Assembly (NCBI GenBank): GCA_963971285.1
Contig: OZ020253.1
Location: forward strand, 4,464,001 to 4,528,000
Direction of reading: 5' to 3'
Origin: Astropecten irregularis
Taxonomy: Eukaryota > Echinodermata > Asteroidea > Paxillosida > Astropectinidae
Length of the DNA: 64,000 nt
In this document: piece by piece, positions 42,634 through 52,490 of the stretch
Position numbering within the stretch: position 1 is the stretch's first letter
Layout of the letters: each line of letters opens with the position of its first letter
Notes under the pieces: generated by a model
The model's input: only the letters and a program-made list of their open reading frames with translations
Told to the model about the DNA's origin: nothing
Databases searched by the model: none
Made by a program: the position numbers and the translations under genes

Positions 42634-42779
42634 AAAAACTAGAGATTGTGTCTGTTGAAAACAGAACACATGGCTTTTCCGTTTTATGATATTAAAAAAT
42701 TGTCAAAACATTATACACACAAAAACATTTGATTAAGATATTAAGCTTTATACTTTTGAAGAGTGCACCTTTAATCTGA

Positions 42780-43165
42780 AGTCACTTGACTTGGTCATGT
42801 TTGTGTCACAGGGAAAGACCTTGTCTAACATTTACTTTTGCTGAAAGAATCATGATCCAGCTCTTACAGCTTTTAAATGAGGAGCTACTTCCTGTTTGAC
42901 CGGAAGTAGAGGTCACAGAGGTCAAGCAATGTGACACAAATGAAGGAAATTGCCTAACATTCACTTTTGGTGAAAGAATCATGATCATAGCTGTAACCAC
43001 TTTTAAATGAGGAGCTACTTCCTGTTTGACCGGAAGTAGAGGTCACAGAGGTCAAGCAATGTGTGACAAAGAAAGACCTTGCCTAACATTGACATTTGGT
43101 GAAAGAATCATGATCCTAGCTCTTACCACTTTTAAATGAGGAGCTACTTCCTGTTTGCCCTGTAC
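42780..43165. repeat. 129-bp monomers, second cluster, 3 copies
   Basis: Same arrangement as at 41560, with AGGTCACAGAGGTCA intact in the first two monomers. Confidence 0.75.
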
Positions 43166-43813
43166 AAGTCAATGGGCTATAGCGTGAAAAATATTCAAAA
43201 AATCATAAAAAATAAAAAAATGACGCTGTCTTGACGTAACTTCATAATTACAATCCCGAACCTCCAATTCACCAATGTACCAATTTTCAAGGCCATCGGC
43301 CGTTCCTACTATGTGTTATAAAAATCGCATTTTTTATGACGTCATGATGACGTCACTGAATTTTTGTCTATGCAGTGTTCATCTATGGTGTATGCTGAAA
43401 AATTATCAAAAAGAAATTCAAAGATATCTTGTTTCGTTTACTAGATATCGTTAAAAGAACTTTAATGACCCAAAATTTCAATAAATCATAAAAAATCAGG
43501 GAATGACGTCATGATGACGTCATTGCAATTTTTCGATATAACACTTCCCGACTTAGATACATACCAAGTTTTAACTCAATCGGACTTAGGGTTCGTTCAT
43601 AATTGATGTCTGAAGTTTGCCCCTTTAAGACACTGTCACGTGACACCTGATGACGTCATGATGACGAAAAGTTTCGGCAACCAACTACGCTGTAGGGACT
43701 TTGTTTTGACTAAGTTTGATTAAAATCGGCAGTTTAAAAGTGGCCTAAGTGGCACCTAGAATGCACATGTGCTTTGTCTATAGGAATTCATACGACAAGA
43801 AGAAGAAGAAGAA

Positions 43814-45180
43814 ACTAGAGGTTGTGTCTGTTGAAAACAGAACACATGGCTTTTCCGCATATGATATAGAATATTTTTTTAAATTAAATACACATCGCTG
43901 ATGTTGTTCGATTCAGCAAATAAATGATATCGTCTTCGGGAAATGATTTCTCGTTTTAATCAAAAGAGGGCGTTATTCAAAACCGTGCGCTCGGAAATGT
44001 GAATCCTGCATTACGGGTGCAGCCAAGTAAATACATGAAGTGGCAAAATGGGTCCGCCGAGCTCATTCATAAAAGTTAAGCACTCAATATATTTGAAATA
44101 AGAGAGTTGTGAGAGCTATGAAAATGAAGGATTGAAGAAATATGGCACTGGACCTCCTGCCTGGACTCTGGGCTTCCATTTGTGACCATTTTTTGATGCA
44201 ATTGGGTGAGAAAGTGGGTCTATTTCAGCCGCTTTGCAGAGGGATGTTTTTTTAATGGCTTCTTTGACTGGAGTGATCCGTACCTTGTTTTAGGGGTGGT
44301 CAGCTGAGAATGAGTATAACTCAAAAATTCAACGGTCACCCTACCATAAAATGAAAAGAAAATGAAAGGTTACATGTTCATCGTCATTTTTCTGTGCAAC
44401 CTGAACAGCTGTGAGAGTTCTGTATATTTTTTAACGATTTTTGAAGTTTGGGGATTTACCACTGTTGTCCGCGGGAGTTTATTTACTTGGGTGCAACCTT
44501 ACGTACTGAAAACGGTATAAGTAGATTGCTGCGCGTGCGCGGTTGTCTGGTCAAAACACGGCTCATAATCAGCATTTACGCTGCTTTGCTGGCAACTATG
44601 ATAAGGAAGTAAATGAAAAAACGGCATATATAATCCAGGCAATCAAACATCTGAACGCGCCTTGTATTTATGATGTTTAAATCGTATTTTTTTTTTAATG
44701 ACCAATTTTTTCGCGTACAGAGCAACCTACATCGATAGCATTTCGATTAAGATTTGGTGCTGGTATTTAATGATATATAAAAGGAATTACGTGCAAACTA
44801 TGGCAAGTGTAAACGACGTTTTGTGTCACGGAATCGGACAGCGGCATTGTATGTTATGCACAGTGAATTGCGCACTAGGCCTACATGTACACTGTACATA
44901 GTGTATGGGAAATTGATCGAGCTTTATGTTTTGTACAACGACCACGTTCACGTAATCTGTGTACAAAGTGAACGGGCTATAAAATATTTTTAAAAAATCA
45001 TATAAAATCAAGTTTTGACGTCATGATGATGAAAAGTTTCGGGGCACAACGTACTACCCTATATGGACTTCATTCAGACCAAGTCTGGTTAAGATCGGCT
45101 GTTTAAAAGTAACCAAAGTGCCGCGGAGAAAAATCTGTGTACAAAGTCTATGGGCCACAGCACAAACTCAAAAAAAATAC
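43814..45180 (+). repeat. 1.37-kb unit, near-duplicate of 19349-20698
   Basis: Head CTAGAGGTTGTG with hairpin at 43823. It differs from the surrounding units in its interior but aligns end to end with 19349-20698, including the inner inverted-repeat element and the GTACATGTGTA-like region. Confidence 0.75.
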
Positions 45181-45552
45181 TAGATTTCGCCTATGGAGCC
45201 CTTGAAACAGCGGTGATAAGAACGACCTTCCCTAACAATGCCTTTTGGTAAAAAAAATGATCCTCTCACCCCGTTTAAACAAGAAGCTACTTCCTGTTTG
45301 ACCGGAAGTAGAGGTCATAGGGGTCAACCAATTTGTCACAAAGAAAGACCTTGCATAACATTGACTTTTGGTGAAAGATCCATGATCATATCGGTTAACA
45401 CTTTTAAATGAGGAGCTACTTCCGGTTTGACCGGAAGTAGAGGTCACAGAGGTCAAGCAATGTGTCACAAAGAAAGACCTTGCCTAACATTGATATTTGG
45501 TGAAAGAATAATGATCCTAGCTCTTACCATGAATGAGGAGCTACTTCCTGTT

Positions 45553-45840
45553 TGGTGCAAACATTACGTCAACTCGGAAACATTGCGTCAACTTGCAAAC
45601 ATTACGTCAACTCGCAAACATTACATCAACTCGCAAACATTACATCAACTCGCAAACATTACGTCAACTCGCAAACATTACGTCAACTCGCAAACATTAT
45701 ATCATCTCACAAACATTGCATCAACTTGCACACATTGCGTCAACTCGCAAATAATTAATACGTAAACTCGCAAACATTACGTCAACTCGCAAACATTACG
45801 TCAACTCACAAACATTACGTCAACTCGCAAACATTTTGTG
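45553..45840. repeat. 19-bp tandem repeat, about 15 copies
   Basis: Consensus GCAAACATTACGTCAACTC. Because 19 is not a multiple of three, all three plus frames stay open and repeat every 19 residues. It interrupts a monomer right after TACTTCCTGTTTGGT. Confidence 0.9.
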
Positions 45841-46204
45841 AATAATTCTGAAAAGTCAACACTCAAGAGACATACGGACTCGACAATGAACATGTAAGTT
45901 TTACATACTGTATACAATGTTTTACACATGTTTTGGGAAATTGAGTCAATCGAGCATCACATCGTATGTTTTACTATGATCATTATTTTCATGTCAATCG
46001 GGTAGCGTGGGAAAGATTGAAAAATTTATAAAAGATTAAGTGATGAAGTTGTCATGACTTCATTATTAATCGCCAACCTCTATTTCCCAAACCTACCAAT
46101 TTTCGAGGCGATCGGCCGTTGCTTCTATGTGTTATTACAATTGTTTGATAATGATATAAAAAAGACGTACGTGCTTTGTCTATGAGGAAAAATATAGTTT
46201 TGAG

Positions 46205-46430
46205 ACAACGGTTAATCGGACATCACGTCCCGGCCCAAGGCCCAGTGCGCAAGCCACGCCATCGGGCCGCCAGCAGCTCAGCAGCGGCGCCCATCCACCG
46301 ACCGTGGTCTGCCGGTGCATGGTGGTTGCCACTATGAAATGTCCGTGTAAATACCACCGCGTGTACGAACAATGGTCGTCCAGCCGAGGTCGGGCCGATG
46401 GGGGACCAACGCTGACTGTATTTTGCCTAT
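46205..46430. other. GC-rich island, unidentified
   Basis: A sharply GC-rich stretch with CACGTCCCGGCCCAAGGCCC, GCCGCCAGCAGCTCAGCAGC and GGGCCGATGGGGGACC inside AT-rich repeats. No convincing ORF or terminal repeats. Possibly a foreign insertion into the unit that starts near 45181. Confidence 0.4.
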
Positions 46431-47399
46431 AAATAGGCCTACTGAATAGAATATTTATACAAAATTATATCAAGAGCATGAAATCACTCTGATGACACTT
46501 AAGTCTAGGGGAAATGGCGTGATATAATTCAATTTGCTCATGTGTAAAACTTATCATTATTTCCACGTACAAAAAAACAAATTATGGATCATTGCACTTT
46601 TCCATACAACTCTTCCCATCAAGTATTAAGTTTTACATGTATAGCTAATATTAACGCAACCCATAAAATGACGTACAATACGGCAACCTACATCGATAGC
46701 ATTTCGATATTTGGTGCTGGTATTTAACGATAATATTAAAAGTCTTACATGGAAATGTCTATGGGAAGATTACAAACGAAGTTTTGATCGAGTCACGCAA
46801 TCCGCGGACATTACTGTATTGTGAATGCCATACACACAGTGCAGTCAAAATTACGTACGTACAGTGTAGTGTTCTTGTATAAAGGAGAATTGAGTATGTT
46901 GAGCATCATATGTTTTGTACATGACCATATTGTCACGTAATCTGTGTACAAAGTTAACGGGCTGTGATAAATATTTAAAAATTCATATAAAACCAGGTCA
47001 TGACGTCATGATGATGAAAAGTTTCGGGAGACAACTACCCTATATGGACTTCCCTCAAACCAAGTTTGGTTGAAATCGGCTGTTTAAAAATGACAAAAGT
47101 GCCACCGAGAAAAAGTCTATGGTAACTCAAGCGACAGGAAGAGGAAGAAGAGGAAGGAAGAAAAAAAAAAAAAAAACAGAACAGAAATAAAGGCTTTTCG
47201 CTTGCGCGAAAAAGCCAAAAAACTAGAGATTGTGTCTGTTGAAAACAGAACACATGGCTTTTCCGTTTTATGATATTAAAAAATTGTCAAAACATTATAC
47301 ACACAAAAACATTTGATTAAGATATTAAGCTTTATACTTTTGAAGAGTGCACCTTTAATCTGAAGTCACTTGACTTGGTCATGTTTGTGTCACAGGGAA

Positions 47400-47745
47400 A
47401 GACCTTGCCTAATATTCACTTTTGCTGAAAGAATCATGATCCTAGCTCTTACAACTTTTAAATGAGGAGCTACTTCCTGTTTGACCGGAAGTAGAGGTCA
47501 TAGAGGTCAAGCAATGTGACACAAATGAAGGAAATTGCCTAACATTCACTTTTGGTGAAAGAATCATGATCATAGCTGTAACCACTTTTAAATGGGGAGC
47601 TACTTCCTGTTTGACCGGAAGTAGAGGTCACAGAGGTCAAGCAATGTGTCACAAAGAAAGACCTTGCCTAACATTGATATTTGGTGAAAGAATCATGATC
47701 CTAGCTCTTACCACTTTTAAATGAGGAGCTACTTCCTGTTCGCCC
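47400..47745. repeat. 129-bp monomers, 3 copies
   Basis: Same monomers; the first has AGGTCATAGAGGTCA and the second AGGTCACAGAGGTCA, so the three-base spacing is kept. Confidence 0.75.
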
Positions 47746-48679
47746 TGTACAAGTCAATGGGCTATAGCGTGAAAAATATTCAAAAAATCATAAAAAATAA
47801 AAAAATGACGCTGTCTTTACGTAACTTCATAATTACGATCCCGAACCTCCAATTCACCAATGTACCAATTTTCAAGGCCATCGGCCGTTCCTACTATGTG
47901 TTATAAAAATCGCATTTTTTATGACGTCATGATGACGTCACTGAATTTTTGTCTATGCAGTGTTCATCTATGGTGTATGCTGAAGAATTATCAAAAAGAA
48001 ATTCAAAGATATCTTGTTTCGTTTACTAGATATCGTTAAAAGAACTTTAATGACCCAAAATTTCAATAAATCATAAAAAATCAGGAAATGACGGCATGAT
48101 GACGTCATTGCAATTTTTCGATATAACACTTCCCGACTTAGATACATACCAAGTTTCAACTCAATCGGACCTAGGGTTCGTTCATAATTGATGTCTGAAG
48201 TTTGCCCCTTTAAGACACTGTCACGTGACACCTGATGACGTCATGATGACGAAAAGTTTCGGCAACCAACTACGCTGTGGGGACTTTGTTTTGACCAAGT
48301 TTGATTAAAATCTGCAGTTTAAAAGTGGCCTAAGTGGCACCTAGAATGCACATGTGCTTTGTCTATAGGAATTCCAACGACAAGAAGAAGAAGAAGAAGA
48401 AAAAAAAAAATCAGAACAAAAACAATACCTTTTCCATTGAACATGGAAAAGCCAAAAAATCAGAACAAAAACAATACCTTTTCCATTGAACATGGAAAAG
48501 CCAAAAAAATCAGAACAAAAACAATACCTTTTCCGTTGAACACGGAAAAGCCAACTAGAGATCTATGGCTGTTGCAAACAGCACATAGGGCTTTTCCGAA
48601 AATGATAGTATAAATTGATATACAAATATATGTAAACTGTTATACAAAGAAAGCAAAGGGACCCCTTAATGGACATTTA

Positions 48680-49325
48680 AAAACAAGAATCATGATCATA
48701 GCTCTTACCACTTTTAAATGACGAGCTACTTCCTGTTTAACCGGAAGTAGAGGTCATAGAGGTCAAGCATTTTGTCACAAAAAAGACCTTGCCTAACAAT
48801 CACTTTTGGTGAAAGAATCATGATCAAAGCTCTTACCACTTTTAAATGAGGAGCTACTTCCTGTTTGACCGGAAGTAGAAGTCACAGGGGTCAAACAATG
48901 TGTCACAAAGAAAGACCTTGCATAACAATCACTTTTGGTGAAAGAATCATGATCCTAGCTCTTACCACTTTTAAATGAGGAGCTACTTCCTGTTTGACCG
49001 GAAGTAGAGGTCACATAGGTCAAGCAATGTGTCCCAAAGAAAGACCTTGCCTAACATTGATATTTGGTGAAAGAATCATGATCCTAGCTCTTACCACTTT
49101 TAAATGAGGAGCTACTTCCTGTTTGACCGGAAGTTTAGGTCACAGAGGTCAAGCAATGTGTCAAAAATGAAAGACCTTGCCAAACATTGTCTATATGTGA
49201 AAGAATCATGATCATAGCTCTTACCACTTTTAAATGAAGAGCTACTTCCTGTTTGACCGGAAGTAGAGGTCACAGAGGTCAAACAATGTGTCGTAAAGAA
49301 AGACCTCACCTAACATTGACATTTG
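48680..49325. repeat. 129-bp monomers, longest array, 5 copies
   Basis: GAGCTACTTCC occurs at 48723, 48851, 48980, 49109 and 49239, period 128-130. CCGGAAGT is present in all five. AGGTCA-N3-AGGTCA is intact in four and degenerate near 48885. Confidence 0.85.
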
Positions 49326-49723
49326 GCGAAGGAATCAACTTAATATCTCAAACGGTTGATTTTTTGTTGATTTTTAAAGATTTTGATTATTAAATTTAAA
49401 TCGCTTGTAATTTGACACCTGTTGACGTCATGATGACGTCATTGTTCGGCATACATCTACGCTATAGGGACTTTACTTGGACCAAGTTTGGTTAAAATTT
49501 ATTGCTTAAAAGTGACCCAAGTGGCGTGTAGAAAAAGTCTATGGTAACTCGAGCGACAAGAAGAGGAAGAAGAAAAAAAAATAACAGAACAGAAACAAAG
49601 GATTTTCCGCTATCACGGAAAAGCCAAAAATATATGCACGCGCGCGATGTATAAAAGAAAACTTGAGAGATCATCTGGCATAATTTGGCTTCCGTACAAC
49701 AACCACCGTTCTGCGCATGTCTA

Positions 49724-50415
49724 ATGCCCCGGTCACAACCGGGTTGCGTGCAGTCTACGGGCACTTTGCGATCAAATTCGCATACAAACGTGCATTCTAT
49801 GCAAGGGGCCCTCACGATATTCGCAATGGTCCGTGCGGGAAATCTAATCGCTAACAAGCCGCAGAGGGGAATTGAACGTGCTCAATTTTTGCAAGCGATT
49901 CGTTTGAGATTTTCTGGACGCATACAAACCGCATACCACCGCAAGGCAGACGTACATGACCCTTCAGTCAAACGTGCGAATAACGTATTAAACGTGCGAA
50001 TAACGTACCTATAACTCAGTCGTACTTGCGATTGACAATTTGATTCCATCGTACGTTTGCCTGTGCGACACAGCGCAAGTGTCACGTGCATTAAACGTGC
50101 ATCACATGTGCGACAAACTTATAGTCCGTACGACCAATCGCATAGCCGGACGGGCAGTCGCATGATCTCACGGTTTTTCGCACGTGATATGCACGTTATA
50201 TGCACGTTATATGCACATGATCCGCACGTTACCTGCAAGTGAGGCCGCGTGACACCTCCCCGGTCAACCGCGGGCAGACTCATATGACGCTACACACAAT
50301 CGCAAATGTGACCACTGATGAGAATATCGTACGTCATTCAACAATCGCTGTCCCCTGCGTTTGACCCTGAGATTTTTTTTCGTACGTCCACCGCACCCGG
50401 TTGTGACCGGGGCAT
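49724..50415. mobile_element. 692-bp MITE with 21-bp perfect TIRs and TA duplication
   Basis: Termini start ATGCCCCGGTCACAACCGGG; the right end is its exact complement. TA lies directly outside both ends (49722-49723, 50416-50417), as for Tc1/mariner-like targets, though other classes are possible. The interior is rich in GTGCGA, ACGTGC and GCACGTTATAT repeats on both strands. Confidence 0.75.
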
Positions 50416-50417
50416 TA

Positions 50418-50946
50418 GGCCGCGTTGCGACGGCTGCAGTCAATGGCTAGTGGCTGCCATATGTAAGTACGTAATTTGCAGCCGCAGCCAGATAATTGGG
50501 ACACGGGCTTACATTTTGGTCGTGTATCCTGTCTCAATGAGAGTGTTTACTATCTACAGCTTGGAGGAGAACAATCTATTCATGACAACACAGTGTTTTT
50601 TCACCACGCGAAGTAAGTAGGTTGAAATGTTGCTTTATGAAATAAAAATGTTTGTTTTTGTGTATATTTCAGTGAGTAGTGCGAGGTACATGTACCATCT
50701 AAGTCTTTATAAACTAGCGTCTGTTGCGATTGCCATAATATGTTTGAAGAGGAATTCGGTTAACAAATAATTTGAAGCAAACCAAAGGGAAGGGTGTTCT
50801 TTCGTTCATCATCATGTGCATGGCCGGGGTAACGTATCGTTAGGCATTGTTGTCACCTGTGCTGTGTAATGTCTTCTTGTTGTGGTTCTGTTGCACTTTG
50901 TACTACTTACTAGGCCTATGTGAACATGTAAAGCTATGCCTATGTT
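50418..50946. other. Repeat fragment and unrecognised spacer
   Basis: 50446-50505 shares TAATTTGC-GCCGCAGCCAGA and TTGGGACACGG with 10005-10045, so it is a dispersed repeat. The rest is unrecognised. Confidence 0.45.
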
Positions 50947-51087
50947 GGGGGTTCCTGAAGTTTAGTACACTCAGGCTAGGTTTAGTACACTCAGGTAGAC
51001 TGGTACCCAGCTTCTACTTACCTAGAATTTAGGTGAGTAGAAGCTGGGTACTAGCTAACCCGAGTGTACTAAACTTTAGGAACCCCC
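50947..51087. repeat. Foldback element, about 140 bp
   Basis: Arms GGGGGTTCCTGAAGTTTAGT...CAGCTTCTACT and its complement around a short loop near CTAGAATTTAGG. The left arm carries a small internal duplication of TTTAGTACACTCAGG. Confidence 0.7.
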
Positions 51088-52005
51088 TATGTTGAGTAGG
51101 TTGTATTACTATTATCTTGTATAGTTTTGCTTTATTTAGGATCTATCCATAGGGGGCCTAGCAATTCATTTATTTGATGAAAATTAAACATGGATAATAA
51201 CAAATTGTTTTATTATTAATGATGTTCAGTATAAATTAATCGTTGTCGGAGGAAATACTCCATTGTATAATTCAGACTTTTTCAGTTGATCCTACTGCAT
51301 TACTAAAAGTTATAGTAGTGGCAGTGCTGGGGCAACAATAGTATTTCAGAATGTTGTTTTTTTTCCATGATTTTGATATGAACTTATGAAGGTATTTTGA
51401 TTGATTCTGGGGGACGTCTGCTTATACAGTATTAATTTTTTTCTTTTTTTGTTTACATAAACATTATGTCCTACATACGTGTACAATATTGTGCTGTAGT
51501 CCAAAGTAGCACAATTTTTGACTGTTGGGTTTATAACCAGTGGCTTCACATTGCAAACAAAAAGTTAGGAATTTAATGTAAGTGATCTTACTTGTGTTTG
51601 AATCATATTCAACATTTTATGTAAATTGAAGGAGTTTTAGTGAATGGTTTATATTTCTGTTATTGATTTGTTATGAGTCTGTCAATGCCAATATTTGCAA
51701 TAAGACAATTATGAAAATCATGATGATTTTTTTTTTTAATACTTCTGTTGCACTTTTCGAGTACACAAAAGTTATTCTTTTTGTTCTGATTATGTTTTGC
51801 TGCTTTGAAGTAATATCTGCACTTTATACTATACTTGGACATTATGTCACTTGTGTATGTCACTTGAACAGCATTTCAGTATAGAGGAAATCAAACAGTG
51901 TCTTTGTAACTTGTTAACAATTATTATGAAAAACCTTGAACAAGATAGTATATGAATATGCTTTGAAATAAACAACTACGCAAGGCCTCGGAAGTTGACG
52001 GGATT
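51088..52005. other. Spacer, nothing recognised
   Basis: AT-rich with no exon, tandem repeat or terminal repeat that I can support. Confidence 0.4.
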
Positions 52006-52105
52006 TGCTCAAGTCAAGAAGACCGAAAAAGCTTGACTGAAGGAGGACTTGAACCTGCAACCTCCCGGTTACTGAACCACCACTCGACTGTCCCGCATTT
52101 TTCAG
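52005..52105 (-). mobile_element. tRNA-like SINE head
   Basis: The minus strand reads GAGTGGTGGTTCAGTAACCG (A-box-like) and GGTTCAAGTCCTCC (B box) about 35 nt later. It cannot fold as a full tRNA, so I call it SINE-derived. Confidence 0.5.
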
Positions 52106-52490
52106 CCGTACATTCTCAGTGTCTTAAATTGTACTTTTTGGGGGTTTTCAGTCAGAAGCTATGAAAGGAGACATTACTGTATGCTGCTATATCCGAAGGA
52201 TCAATTTAATCATTGTAGCAACAAACTTCAGGAATCTCCCAAAGGGGTCTGGCTTATTTTGTATAAAAACACTTTCAAACAAACCAGAACGGGAACTGAC
52301 ATAATTGATATTCAGACAACCGAAACACTGAAGTCATTTAAAGAAAAAGAACAAATCACTGACTGAAGCAGTTGAACCTAAAAAACATGAATGATTGACA
52401 ACCCTCAATGAATGGGTCATCTTGCTACAGTGTAAATAGTGTGGGTTAGGAAAACATCCCTTTAATGTGTTGTCTGTCTACTGATGTTTA

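Larger units (their letters stand above)
40791..49630 (+). repeat. Cluster of head-to-tail 1.2-1.4 kb structured repeat units
   Basis: Units start with CTAGAG/CTAGAT heads at 41391, 42639, 43815, 45181 (degenerate head), 47222 and 48554, and end in purine-rich (GAA)n tails, several with a terminal hairpin. Order inside a typical unit: 5' hairpin, GGCTTTTCCG, about three 129-bp monomers, then three modules each with TGACGTCATGATGACGTCA and a downstream ACCAAGTTT...ATCGG block, then CTTTGTCTATAGGAATTC and the tail. I see no coding capacity. It could be a non-autonomous transposon array; the class is uncertain. Confidence 0.75.

Noticed and set aside
45427..45765. Overlapping ORFs with Asn/Thr/Ser repeats
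   Set aside because: All three frames are open because of a 19-bp repeat; no codon preference.
48680..49325. Regularly spaced repeats as a possible CRISPR array
   Set aside because: The 129-bp monomers are repeats along their whole length without unique spacers, and the genome is eukaryotic.
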